From Parelaphostrongylus tenuis (Eukaryota > Nematoda > Chromadorea > Rhabditida > Metastrongylidae), in the NCBI GenBank assembly GCA_019055375.1, contig JAHQIW010000933.1, positions 1 to 64,000 of the forward strand: a stretch of 64,000 nt of DNA, in the 5' to 3' direction. Below the pieces are notes generated by a model. That model was not told where the DNA came from. It worked only from the letters and a program-made list of their open reading frames with translations, and searched no databases. The translations under genes and the position numbers were made by a program. Every line of letters begins with the position of its first letter. Position 1 is the first letter of the stretch. Of this stretch, positions 21,195 through 38,059 are shown in pieces.

Positions 21195-22860
21195 ATTGTT
21201 CAAATTGGAATAATCCTAATATTTATTTGAACTAGTCCATTTTGAATGAAAAGCATCAGTTATAGCAAACTCGTGACGTTGTAACTCTCACATAGTTTCT
21301 TCTCTTTCTTAGGCTTGTGAGGTTTTCGTCTCGCCATTGTTCAAATCTCGAATCGCTGTTATAAAACCATCTTTGTTGTGGTTTTGTAAGTTGAATTTTC
21401 TTTGTGTAAACTGTGTATGGTCATTTGAAATTTGAAGCAGGACTTCAAACGTATAGAATTTGCTTTGACTTAGATTTGTATGGACATGTGCGTGAGTCAC
21501 ATGTTATCAAAATTTTCTCAATTTTTCAATTTTTTCTATTCGAAGAAAATGCATGATTTTTGCGTGTCGGCGTAGAATGTAGTTTTTGGGTTGAGAAAGA
21601 AAGCGTTTTTCTTATCCTATGAATTATTCATCGAGAAATGTTGTTTCACGAATAACTTGTAATTATAGGATAAACCCTCAATAATTCAGTATCAGCTACT
21701 TCTTCTCATTGTGTTATTGCCTGTACATCTTTATTCTCTATAGCGTGTTATACCTACCAATGAACTTTCTGGAATTTTGCGTGTCAAATAAATAATTCGA
21801 TTTACAGCGGTGCCACAGCACGAGTAAGTAAAAATTGCACTGTTCAGAAAAGTTGTATTGAGTGGCCATGTTTGCTCACGTCGAAAAGAACAAAAGTCTG
21901 TTGCAAGTTCGCTATCTGCGTTACTCACATGACGGATCAACGACACTTCTATTATCAGGCCGGGCGAGTTTTCTTAGTCAGCTTGATATTCCTATTTTGG
22001 AAAATGGCGAAGGACAAATGACATGCGTGGTAGAGTGAAGTGATCTCATAGCCTGTGGCATGCTATTGATTTTACGCGCTGGATAAAGTGGTTACTTCGA
22101 TTCCAGTGGCTTAATTCCGCTATGACCAAATGTTCAAAAATGGGCTTGCCACTAGATGTCGCTGTTATAAATAGATTCGCAGACAATGAGCGATCCGAAT
22201 AGTGAATCATGTGCCGAAAGTGTGCTCTAAATAACGTGCTCTCCCAGATCAGGAGGAAACGATTCGATGATCCTTCGGTCGTGTTATCAGATACTGTCGG
22301 CAGTTCAGCGCTTCATCGAACATAGTTGCAAAGGATTAGTGACCAGTGGTTTGGGCACCCTTCGGCCAAAGGCTCATCCGTTTGCACTTCTATGTTTCTT
22401 TTTAAGAACGTGTCACGATGTAAAATGTTGCACAGACTGTTGTTGAACGCTTTCCACGATTGCCACCGAGCTATGGAGTAGTTCAGCACGGCTAGTGATA
22501 CCATAAAAGTTCGTGGTAATTTTTGAGTGAGATCACATTTCTCACGGGCGTTGAACTCTTGGTTGCGATTTCACACGTCGATTGAACTCGACTTCTGCAC
22601 TCAACATTTCCGTCAAAATTAGTCAATTCATCGTAATACGATCGTTCGTAAATTTCCTATTCAGTTATCTACAAGAGCTGTGCTTGTTAATTTGATTTTT
22701 TTTTTACAGCGATGGTTGCTTGAAATCTGTCAAAAAGAAAAATAGTGGTATTTGGTTAGTTTCCAAACTTTATCTCATGATCTGAAATTATTGAGATAGA
22801 ATTTAAAAACCGTATCTTACTTAGTAAAATTCAACATCTTCAGAACAGTACATAGTGACT
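21195..22860. other. Intergenic after bub-1
   Basis: No gene seen. No AATAAA close to the bub-1 stop; the first obvious AATAAA-like sequence is about 600 bases further on. Confidence 0.5.
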
Positions 22861-22880
22861 TCACTGCTGGCATAAAAAGA

Positions 22881-23180
22881 TAAAGGATGAAGCTTATGGT
22901 TTTGATCAATTCCTGAGGGATTGCACCATGCATTCGCCTCCAATCTCTAACTATGTCTAGATGATTGAATGCATGTTTGACCTTTTACAATGACTCGCGG
23001 TGACCTACCGCTGTATCGAGTCAGTGCCGCTTATCCTCCCTGACAGGTCAGAGACTAACCTGATACCGATTAACCGACCTCAGAGGATAGATGGCTGGTG
23101 AATCATGAGCGCGAGGTCGAACCACCCAGTTTTGTGTGCAACGCGGAGCACCTCTAGCCATTGCTTCACATGCGCTCCTC
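22881..23180 (-). repeat. tRNA-derived SINE, family I
   Basis: Nearly full-length on the - strand: tail complement AAAGGATGAAGCTTATG, body with CAATGACTCGCGGTGACC, head complement ending CACATGCGCTCCTC. Confidence 0.8.
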
Positions 23181-23394
23181 TCTGTTCGCATGTTCTGATA
23201 TAATTTAGATCTACAACCCAGAACGTTTTGTTTCTGCTTCCTCGATTGAGGGTGATACTAGCAGAGAGGCAATTTATAAAAGATTTTTATCCAATATTGT
23301 GGTTTTGAATGGAAGCTTCGATTAAAGGCTGAAGAGAGTATTGGAGAGTCTAACAGTACTCTTAGAGTAGTGAATAGTATGCAAAACATGGCAT

Positions 23395-23462
23395 CAGACG
23401 AGTGTTGAACGCGGGTTCCATCCATACCGGAAGCGCGTGCTACCACTACACCAGCGATGTCA
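23395..23462 (-). repeat. tRNA-like unit, family II
   Basis: - strand copy with TGGTGTAGTGGTAGCACGCG A box; the B box region is changed (GGAACCCGCGTT). The adjoining body to 23580 (TATCGTAGCTGT.., CAATGGGTTT) matches that beside the copy at 58466. Confidence 0.6.
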
Positions 23463-23583
23463 CCCGCCTGCTGCCACTCTTTCTTCGATATATCCCATCG
23501 TAGCTGTCGCTAACCAATCTTCAATGGGTTTAGTTAAGTAAGCATATTGGCCTCAAACCCATTTGTGCTGACAGCTACTTAAA

Positions 23584-24510
23584 ATGCTTGATCTAGATGA
23601 CTTATTTATGTTTAGTGTACTTACCGTTTGGAAAAATGATGACATCGTCACCTCAAAAAGCATCAGTAAAGCAGAGACGATGCTCAGTGAACTCAACGAG
23701 GCGGGAGAAAAGATTAGGCTACGCACAAAGCAGGACGAAGACACATTCCATGAAAATACGTGGTGTTGGGGTAAACAAATCGAATTGAATGGTTCTCTAA
23801 TCAAGGAGACCACTTCGTACGCGTACTTTGGATGTTCAAGAACATGGAGAACAACATGAATGAGGAACTAGGCAGAGGAAGCAGAGCAATTGGGCCGCAT
23901 TTGTGCCCTCTTAAAGAACCAGCGACGAGATACCTGGCCCCCAACTCCGTGTTCATCTTTTTGATACAATAGTCCTCCTAGCGCTCTGTTGAGCAAAAGA
24001 GACGTGCTCTCATACTACAACCACCTCAAGAAGTCTGCGTACCACCTATAAAGCATTTCCGCTAAGTCTTCTGAAATTCAATCGACACGCAACACCTAGG
24101 TGGTTTGCGCAAATCCGGTCTTTGAAATATCTCATCTTCATGATGCAGAAATGTACACATCGATGGCAAAATACGGATGGGCCGGTCGTTTAATAAGAAG
24201 AACAGATGATAAATTGACGAAAAAAACAGTGAAGTGAACTCCAAGAGAATGCAAATGCCGTCTTAGAATACCACCTAAATGATGGGCGGACGTTTTTGTG
24301 GTTAACAACAACCATCTACATGCGCAGATGGCAACGAGTTTGGATTCACGATATGGGCCTAACGTACGTCGATATGCTTTAAAAAACACCACCACCATGG
24401 ACGATAGCTACGTGAGAGAGAAACGGATGGAAACTATGCTGGGACCCGTACTATCACTGAAGATGGCCCGTCCAGGTCCAAGTTCAGAGCAGTGAACTGT
24501 ACAGAGTGCG
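23584..24510 (+). pseudogene. RTE-type non-LTR retrotransposon reverse transcriptase remnant
   Basis: The - to C-terminal part of an RTE-type reverse transcriptase is visible in shifting + frames: SISKAETMLSELNEAGEKIR, IELNGSLIKETTSYAYFG, then MNEELGRGSRAIG, a late RWQRVWIHDMGL-like stretch and a final KLCWDP. The order and wording (SELN..GEKI / ELNGS.I.ETTSY.Y.G / EL.R..RA) are typical of the common nematode RTE retroelement C-terminal half. The YADD catalytic box is degraded. Several frameshifts and stops make it a fossil. Confidence 0.65.
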
Positions 24511-25439
24511 CTGATTTTGCCCTTCCAGTGGCTTATTTTGCAGAGCGGATTTTCTCGAGAAATTCTTCTGTTCAATCTAGAATTCATCAAAAGTTAGATG
24601 TTTGGAAAACGTTAGACCGTCGTTAACATATTGTCTACATAAAGCGATTCAATGGAAGATGTTAAATATGATGAGAGACTATTGCTGGTAACAGAGATTG
24701 CTTTCAACCTCACTGAAATCCATGCTTTTGCGAATGCGTGTGCTAATATAAATTTGTACGCTGTTAGACTCTATAGACCATGAAATATGTTTCAGTGAAG
24801 GTATTGTTATGGAATATGTGTTCAGTGAGCCAACTTATGCATAATTGGTTGTCGTGTGATTCATTTAATACAAAGAACGCTCAACCTGTGTGGACTGGGA
24901 TCGTATCCCCACTGGGTCACTACAATTCTCAACTCACCAAGTTAGGAAATTGTGTGGACAAGGTTAATCCGCGCAGTCTACGTGAGAATGCTCAAAAGAA
25001 TCTACAGAGTATGACCTGACCAACTTTCAACGACTTTTGTAATGGAAACGAAAACACCACACCATGCGAAACCGTGCAGAAAAAAAAGCACCAAAGACCA
25101 CTGTGGATGACAGGTGGAGGGAGGCTATCGGATTTAAAAACGCTGGGATCTTCACGGTGTATCAAACGATAACACTTCGTCTTCTCAAATGGCATTGCAT
25201 TGATTTCTTTTTCGCTCATCTATGTGAATTTTGGGACTCTGCGGATTTTATGCATACCTTAATCAAGCTTCCTCTACATTCGGAACATAACCAACTCCTT
25301 CGCATGTGAAACTGGTCCGCCATCCACAGACACTGGTGTCAACTTTTGCTACAATTTTGCGAGTTACACTCGAACATTTTAGTGTCTTTACTGCCTTTTT
25401 CGCAGTGTTGTGCTGTTTGATATATACCTAAGAGTGTTG

Positions 25440-25735
25440 AGTGGTGAACTAAACCAGACTTGAGACGGGAGTCGAACCCGTATTTCATACATATCGGTGA
25501 CGCGAGCTACCACTACACCACAGAGGTACACTCGCTCCCCTACTCATTCTTCAATATCTCTCTGATACAAAACCTGTTGAAGGTTGGTGGCTGAGAGCTA
25601 TCATAGAGATATAGAAAAAGTGTGATCGGGCGAGTGTAGCTCTGTGGTGTAGTGGTAGCACGCGTCCCCGATATGGATAAAACGTGGGTTCGACTCCCGT
25701 CTGAGGCTGCATTTTTGCTCGCTACTTAATTTTAT
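25440..25735. repeat. Foldback element made of two outward tRNA-like units
   Basis: The left arm (25459-25528) carries a family II tRNA-like unit on the - strand; the right arm (25639-25708) carries one on the + strand, with A and B boxes intact (GTGGTGTAGTGG; GGTTCGACTCCC). The outer ends TTGAGTGGTGA and CTCGCTACTTAA are roughly inverted. About 110 bases of body lie between. Both internal pol III promoters would drive transcription outward. Confidence 0.7.
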
Positions 25736-25749
25736 TAGATATTTGTGAG

Positions 25750-27700
25750 TTATGAGAAGTAGACTTGACGCTTTCAATTTTTTTTTTGTATTCACTGATC
25801 GTACGTAGTGAATACAATTTCTCGTAGCAATTGAAAATAAATTTCAGTCAGTTACTGATAAGTTTTTCATTTGTATGGACTTGAGCTGTGTAGAAGTGCG
25901 ATGATGTACGCTCCATATTCAAGTGATCCGATTATTAAGAGTACATATGAAAACAGCAAAGGGTGTGAATGAAATGAGAGATCTCTTCTTATCATTGTCG
26001 AAGAGACTGAATAAAATATGGTAGGGGAAAGGAAAGAAATGGAAGAAAAGGAAATAACAACGAGTTTGGTAATGATACTGTAGGCGTTCAGTGGTCAGGC
26101 AACACACTTGATTTTTGTGGTCTAGTTTTTCATAATTTTGATTATTAAACCTTTATTTCGAGTGCTCCATTAAGACCAAGCTCAAATTTCAATAGATTCT
26201 TTCATTAATTCATTCTTTATTTCATTATTTCATCATTAATAGATCAACTCAAGTTGGCTCAATTAATATTGAAAGGATCTATTTTGATTATTTTCTGCAA
26301 TATTATTTTCGATCGATGGGATTTTGACTTCCGCCACGAATTCTGCTTGATTTTCAATGGCGGCCGGTTTGTAGTGGACTGCAGTTTATTTATGACATAT
26401 CTGAAACTGTTATGAGAGGTCAGCGGATGCTGGCATGAGATGAGTCATGAAAGTTGATAACCATTGAAGAGCGAAAACATTCATAAGTCTGTTCTTCCAG
26501 ATGTGGTTGTTAAAACGCCACGACTGAAGAACACTCGTTACGTTGTGAGATACAAATAAATGATAAGACGACACCTTGAAAGTATCGCTATTTAGCTTTA
26601 TTCAAACGGCAACTAAATATGTGGTGAACGAGCGTAGAGTTGTTCATGAGTAGTTCACTTGTTTGTCTTACAAGAAGAAGTTGTAAAAGACCTTGCATCT
26701 GCAGTCGCAAGAGTGCTGAGATAAGAGAAATTGTCAATCTTGTCAAATTTCGAAACCACGAGAACACTGTCAAGCAGTTTAAGTGTCACCTACCCACTGC
26801 GCCGACAAAAAGCTTCTGCTTTGCGCTCAGCCATGTTCTATCTTTGAAGTTGTCGTTGAAAAAGCAATCACCGTTTACACACAAGGATGATCCGTCTTCA
26901 TAACCAACCAGTGCGGTTTTCACGGAATAGTTATAAAGATATTCGGATGATTTCCTATTTTTATGAACTCCCAGATCGTGTGCCAATTTCCACTAAGGTG
27001 AAGCACTAAGCCGTAGATGATCAACTCGAATAGAACCTGAAAATTCCGGAAGATTCTAACCGTACATCATAGAATGGTTCATAGACAGTCTCTTGATGAT
27101 TACGAATGATCATTCGTACTGCTTGGCTCTCGAATATTTTTGAAGCTTTGGCAATATTACATCACGTAATTTGTATCTATTTGAGAATTAAAACCTTATA
27201 GTATCAACTTGAAGAACAAAAAAGTTCTAATTTTCTATACAGCAGAAAATAAACTCTTGCCTTTATGTGTAATGAGGTGGAAGATCGTGCATGTACGAAA
27301 AACTACTAGAATTAATGGTATGACTAGGCGTAGTGATAACGTCATCAATGCTTGGTTGGCGGCTTGTCGGCGTGGGTGACTCGCAACCATCATCATGTGT
27401 GTCAACAGGAAGGCCATGATATAACGTCTGCTGAGACATTCATAATTCTATGTGTACAGACAGCGCTGTCTATTAGAATCATCAAAGTAACGAATCGCAG
27501 AAGAATAACTTTAATAGACGCGTTGACTCCATTAAAACCGGTTAAATGGGAATAGTTTACGCTTAGACCTGTCATATACGCGCGACGACACTGCTTGTTT
27601 CTCGTATAAACTTTACTATTATCCGTTTCGTATTCTAAAGTCAATCAACATTTGCAAATTCCAAAGCCGACTTCCTACTAGCTTTGGTATTCATCATTAC
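25750..27700. other. Intergenic, no recognisable gene
   Basis: AT-rich and without a supported coding frame. Short open frames near 26600-27650 overlap on both strands and match nothing I know. Confidence 0.5.
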
Positions 27701-27720
27701 TTTACTATTTTTTGATAACT

Positions 27721-27930
27721 AGGCGCGCGTGGAGCAGTGTTTGAAGAAACTGTGCAATACACACATGCTCGTTAGTTCACTCCCACCTCCTAGATTCACT
27801 GAGCCTTTCTTGCGGAACGCTAATTAGGTACCATAAATGTCTAAGAGGGTAGTCTCACTGAGTTGATAGATCGATTGGCCACCCCGAGTCAATGTAAAGG
27901 TCAGCCATGCATTCAATCACCTCAAAATAT
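27721..27930 (+). repeat. tRNA-derived SINE, family I, diverged
   Basis: GGCGCGCGTGGAGCAGTG head with a weak B box, then TAAGAGGGTAGTCTCACTGA and GAGTCAATGTAAAGGTCAG body; the 3' tail is missing. Confidence 0.6.
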
Positions 27931-27959
27931 GCTTTTCATTTGACGAGCAGACATAAGAG

Positions 27960-29200
27960 TGTTAATAACAAGATTTATTCAGTAACTGGTTGATATTTCG
28001 ACGTCTTCATCTTTCAAAACTTAGAAAAGGTGAAGATGGCAAGCAATCTACCAAGCCAAACTTTTTCGTAACATAAGCAAATAAACTCAATACAGTAAAG
28101 AGCTTACGTAGGTGAGAAATGTGGCTGACTGTGTTCAAAAAACAAAAAGGCAGGCGTTAATTAGCTGATTTTTTCTTTCTGCTTAGACTATGAAAGTGTT
28201 TGACTCAGCAGCCTACGACGTGCCAATCTGACCTTTTGAGGATCTGAATAAGGCGAAACCGCTGAAACGTCAGGTATTACAAATGAATAAATGGCCTAAT
28301 AACAATCTTGTGGTTGCTCGTTGATAAAACAGTGAGTAATCAACGGTTGTTTTCACTGTTTACATATCAGATAGTACTCAAGTCCAAGACATTTCGATTG
28401 CTTCATTCAATGACGAGCCCATTTCGTTCAATTCCACACTCGAAGCCAAACATGCAGCCTTTTGTAAGCACTCCAGTCATGCGATTACTGCAATTTGTTT
28501 GTGATGATAAGAATAGGAAAAACGAAAGGTCATCTGGGATATCGATCAATCATAGCAAGAGTAGCTACTTAGCAATCCATTTATTAATAGATATCCCTTT
28601 TCTTCGATTATGACTTTTCTACTTTACTCTATCCTTACTTCATAATACACGACATGATGATACCCACGCAAGAAGTACTTATCAACAAGAGATTGATTTA
28701 AAGCAATTAAATTGAAACTCGTTGTTTACAGAGACTGTGATTAGTTGAATTATTAGTTGAACCAAGTGTTCAGTGAAGCTTTTCTCGAACTTGAAGATCA
28801 GCATAATCTTATCAATCATAAAATATGTGTGATACATCTTCTCTCACTGAACATTGTGAATCCATCTCATAAACATCACATACTTTCGATCACTTCAATG
28901 ACTGCAAAATATTCGTCTATTTAGTTGGCTAATGACCGAGACTCGCTGAGATAGTTCGAAAAAGCCAAATATGGAGTCAAGTGCCTTCCATTTTCTTTTA
29001 TTTATCTCTTCTGTTTTCCCATCTACACGAGATTTTTTTCTATGGAGTATACGCAGCTTTGAAAGCGTCAGAAAACCATTTAGATATAAGAAAAACACAC
29101 TGTCATGCTGTTTGTTATAGAAATCTGCCATTGCCAATAAAGAATTTTTCTCTATGGTGAACATGTGAACATTCCACCGCTTTTTTACTCTACTAATAAG
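27960..29200. other. Intergenic with a loose inverted repeat
   Basis: AACAAGATTTATTCAGTAAC/ATTTCGACGTC at 27967 and CTGAAACGTCAGG/AATAACAATCTTGT at 28262-28312 form an imperfect foldback of about 350 bases. A 101-codon frame at 28308-28613 is unrecognised. Confidence 0.4.
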
Positions 29201-29208
29201 GTAACTAG

Positions 29209-29512
29209 CGGGCGCATGTGGTACAGTGGTCAGAGATGCTCTGCGTCACACACAAGGTCGATGGTTCGATCTCGCGCTCATGGCTCACCAAGCCATTCAT
29301 CCCCCGGGGTTGTAAATTGGTACCAAGGTGGTCCCAGACTTGTCCAGGAAAATAAGCACCACTGACTCGGTACAGCAAGGGACCACCGCGAGTCATTTTA
29401 AAGACCACATATGCATTCTATCACCATAAACGAAGTTAAAAATTGAAGACGAATGCATGACGCATTCCTCAGGGATTGATTAATGTCAAAAGCTTTATCC
29501 TTTTAGTTTTTA
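29209..29512 (+). repeat. tRNA-derived SINE, family I
   Basis: Full-length: A box GTGGTACAGTGG, B box GGTTCGATCTC, body GAGTCATTTTAAAGACC and a TTTATCCTTTT tail. Confidence 0.82.
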
Positions 29513-29849
29513 TAAGCTAGCACAAGCTTATTCGAGACTTTTTTCGGGTAACATCTCGGCGCTTTCGTCTTTATTAGAGCCGAAATGATCAATTTTCCAC
29601 TGCCATTCATTTATTCGATGTGGATCTTTGTAAATTGTTATTACTGGAAATCAGTCAAGAACCATCCCGTATATAAGAGCCGCGAAAAGTAAGGAAAGTC
29701 CATTCGAGCGCTGCTCCATTTTATTGGATTCCATTCGATGTGACAACGAGAAACCACATCCCAAGGACGAACGGCTACGGACAATCGACTCGAATCATCG
29801 CGGTCCCGAAGAAAACAAAGGCGCCGACTTGCCTCAGCCGATTAAACCT

Positions 29850-31480
29850 TTTTATGACAACCGCAAGATAGCTAAATAATGGAAATACACAATACGAAGG
29901 TTATTCGAACTGAGGTTAAATGCAAGTTGGCTTGAAAAGCTCTACCGTTTCTTCTTTGTGGCTCCCCACTATAGCAATTCTGGGTCTAAAAGCTTTATTA
30001 TATCTAGCGATGAAAATTTCGAAGTGAAATGGTGATGGGAAACAGTTGAAGATTCTGGATGGTTTGGACGCACTGGTACACTAATACCATTTCAATAACA
30101 GGTTTTAATACAGCACAATCACATGGTTCATTAAAGCTATGTGAAATTTCTTGATAAATAGGGATTTTTGTGCACATCAGAGCAAGGTGCTGCAATTAGA
30201 ACTCCTCTAGAAGATAAAGTGGTTTTCCTAATTCAACATTAACTCTTACCAGTATGAATTAAGAGTGTTGACATGTTTCATAAATCGGCTTATTCCGAAT
30301 GTTTCAGCTGTTCTTGCTCAAAAAAAAAAAACTCTAACTCGCAAGATATCAAATCTTACAAACCCAACTCTAGGGTGCGGTCTAAAAACATGATGACGAA
30401 GAAAAAAATATACCACTGCGAAAAAGATCTGGAAAAAGTGACCATTATTCCACCACCTCCCACAACAAGACATCAATAACATCAAAATGTTTTATTAAAC
30501 ATTTTTTCGTCTTTCGTTAAAAGCGAAGTCAGTAGTTTCTCAGTGTAGAGATGTCATCTGTCAAATTCGTATAGAGTTGGAGGCTCTTTTATCCATTAAC
30601 TGGGAGGATCAATCTCTTTTCCTTATACATATTCCACAATCAATGGGTAGGTTTACATTCACAGTGTAGAGAAGGTACAGCGACCATCTGTCGCACTTTA
30701 TAAATCATTTATACGAGTGATTAATACTGACAAGAAAATGCCCCTTCACTTACGAGTTCGATTAAAGACGTAAAATTCATAAGAATTTGAAAAAATCAAT
30801 ACCAAATAAAGGCATAGGTGGAAAAATTGGGGCCAAGTTCATTCCAATATTAATACTTTGAAAAGTATGTGAGTCATATAGGACTCATACTCGCCCCGAT
30901 GAGTCATAGAGGACCCATTTCCTTTCGCTCCTTTTTTCTGCTGTGAAAAGTTTCTTTACCCTCTAATTTTCTGAAATTCTCTTAGTAACCTACCAATACG
31001 AATGTTGAGGAGAGTGTCAGTCAAAAATATTTTATATTCTACCTTTGGAAGCCTATAGCAGCATTTTCGAAAGATTTAAGGAACCATTAAACTGACAGTA
31101 ATTAATAGATATTTCAATCAACCTCTATAATGAGTCATAGTTGCCATATGGTCTGAGTGTTCAAAAAACATCTAAACACTCCTTAGACAAATCGAAAACC
31201 ACTCGAAACTGCTGAAAACAGTAGTGTGACTATATCTTAGATCATAATATAGTATGGAAGCAAAAGCATAGATCTCATTTTCATAAATACAGGAATAAAA
31301 GTAAAGTCCCTCTCCTAATACTGTCATATTCTCAATCCCTCAAATCTTCTATTTAGCGAGAAAATTTCGTTCATGTTAACAAAAAACTGTTAAGCTAATT
31401 GGGATACGAAACTAGCATCCCGTATTTCCCGTGGTATAAGCCACTACTATATCGGCAAATGAGCAAATAAAATAATCAGT
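29850..31480. other. Intergenic upstream of actin
   Basis: AT-rich, no supported gene. Contains a weak copy of the actin-upstream GATGAGTCA block near 30896. Confidence 0.5.
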
Positions 31481-31489
31481 CATCTAAAC

Positions 31490-31760
31490 GGGAAATGTCT
31501 CTTCTACGCGGATAATTCATCATTTCACCTGTCTTCACTAGTCGCTGATAGAATTCACACGATATAATTAGCGCAATTTTAAAGTGAGCAAAGACCGTGT
31601 TTGTGATCATTCTAGAAATGATTCGGGTGGGTATTTCAACACCCGAAGGAGACCCGATGAGTCACCCGGATGGAAATTGACAAATCCCAGTCACCTCCTT
31701 ACTTCTGACACGTTCTCAGCCCCTTAGATTTTGTAGTTATCAAGAAAAACCTTCCATTTC
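31490..31760 (+). repeat. Diverged duplicate of the distal actin upstream region
   Basis: This resembles 32185-32420 in order and spacing: a CACCTGTCTTCACTAG block, GTTTGTGATC, ATTCGGGTGG, ACACCCG..GGAGACCC and a GATGAGTCACCC block. A SINE at 31820-32103 separates the two copies. The AP-1-like site is TGAGTCA here (31658-31664) and TGACTCA in the second copy. A third weak match (CCCCGATGAGTCATAG) sits at 30896-30911. Confidence 0.6.
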
Positions 31761-31819
31761 AACGAAAACCCATCAGCCCCTTAAAGACAAGAGATCTAAA
31801 CGCCCCGAGCTTTCACCAC

Positions 31820-32103
31820 AAAGGATAAAGCTCTTGGCGTTGATCAATCCTCGAGGGATGCGCTATGCATTCGTGTTCGATTTCTAGCTTCCTTTTAGGC
31901 GAATGAGTACATTTCTAGGCACTACAATGACTCAAGATGTCATACCGCTGAATCGAGCCAGTGCTGCTTATCCTTCCAGGAAGGTTTGGTGCCTATTTTA
32001 CCGACCCCGGAGGGATGGAAGGCTTGATGAACCGTGAGCGCGAGCAAGCCATCGACCTTGTGCGCGACGAGAGCACCTCTAACCAATGCGTCACATACGC
32101 TCT
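31820..32103 (-). repeat. tRNA-derived SINE, family I, between the two actin-upstream duplicates
   Basis: On the - strand, from tail complement AAAGGATAAAGCTCTTGGCG to head complement GCGTCACATACGCTC. It inserted between or beside the duplicated actin upstream segments. Confidence 0.78.
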
Positions 32104-32229
32104 TTTTTCAACCATCGAATCGCCATACTAGTAAATAAACAGTCACCCCGAGGCTGTGGAGCGGATCAAACCCATGGAGACATGCCTTCTACGTGGAGAA
32201 CTTGATTCACCTGTCTTCACCAGTCTTAA

Positions 32230-33124
32230 CCGGAATGTACACGACCTCGTCAGTCTCGCTTTCCACTGATCGATGACCACGTTTGTGATCGCTTTCGACC
32301 CATTCGGGTGGTGGTTATTCTGACACCTGTGGGAGACCCACCCGATGACTCACCCGAGAGACGGAAACCGACCCACGGGCGGGTGCCAATCGACGGCGAC
32401 GTCACCTGCTTTGCATTTGCCTTCGCGAGGAGGCCACGCCCATTTCGGCTTTCGCGCCAAACGGGCGATTTGAATTCGACCAATCGACGACCGCTCGCAT
32501 GCGCACGCCAGCCGAATTTAGCCGTGCGGTGGGCGGGGCGAGTTGGGGCCAATCGTTGCGCGTCGCTGCAGCACGTCGTCGTCGTCGTCCCCGGTCCGGC
32601 CAGCCTCGCTGTCCCCATCCATCCCCACGACCGTCCCCGACGCCGACGTCCTCGATCGCCCTCTCCCTCCTCCCCCACTCAATCCATAGCCGTATTCTAT
32701 TTAAATGTGCTTATTTGGTAGTCAATCGAGTCAGCGAGACGATCGGCTGGGGGCTTCCCGAATGAGCCAGTCGGTGCTGGGTGGCCGTCGTCCTCTGGTT
32801 GATGCCCCGGATTGCCTCCTCATTCGCCTTTACGCCGCTGTTCGTTCGTTCGTTCGTTCGTGATCGACATACTACCGCCGACGGAGACGGACGCTGTCTG
32901 CTGCTAAACCGTCCGGTTGCCCCCGTGTGGTGTTTATCGTGGGGATTTGCGCTAAGTCTTAGCAGAAAGCACAACACGGCATCACCCGATCGTTTTTGTT
33001 TTACCTTCGTTGAAGACGATTTTTCCAAGTGTTTTCCTGTTATCATCGTATTTATCATCATTTATCTTCTATCATACGCCCACTTATCAATCCTACGACT
33101 GAATCATAGGTGAGAATCATTTAG
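32230..33124 (+). promoter_or_regulatory. GC-rich upstream region of actin with probable promoter
   Basis: This roughly 900-base stretch is much richer in G+C than its surroundings and ends at the actin start. It has a TATA-like TATTTAAAT near 32698, a near-match to a CArG/SRF box (GCTTATTTGG, 32709-32718), an AP-1-like TGACTCA (32346-32352), a CRE-like GACGTCAC (32398-32405) and a short TTCG repeat (about 32843-32863). TTTAG at 33120-33124 is a good acceptor just 6 nt before the ATG, consistent with trans-splicing. The long open frames on both strands here are a side effect of base composition. Confidence 0.55.
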
Positions 33125-37791
<4,667 letters not shown>

Positions 37792-38028
37792 ATGTTGTAG
37801 TATTTGTGCTTCCCAAGTGAGTTGTTTTTCGTATCTGTGAATAGTGCGAATGCAGCTCATTTTCCTAGTTTTCGAATTGAGATCCTTCGAGCCATCGTCG
37901 TCAGGTTCACCTGGTCTTTGCTCGATTCCATTCTTGAAGTTCCTTTTTTTTTGTGTAATTACTCGAAAATGTTTCCGATGTGTTGTTTATAGATGCAAGT
38001 TGTTCCCCTCTCATTTCGAAGATCTATG

Positions 38029-38034
38029 AATAAA
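38029..38034 (+). terminator. Poly(A) signal of actin
   Basis: AATAAA about 240 bases after the actin stop codon. Confidence 0.7.
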
Positions 38035-38059
38035 AGTAAAGGTTTTTCGAGTAGCGTGT

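Noticed and set aside
32250..32721. Long open frames on both strands (142 and 137 codons) upstream of actin
   Set aside because: They overlap each other in the GC-rich promoter region, have Arg/Pro/Ser-rich composition from base bias, and no splice or domain support.
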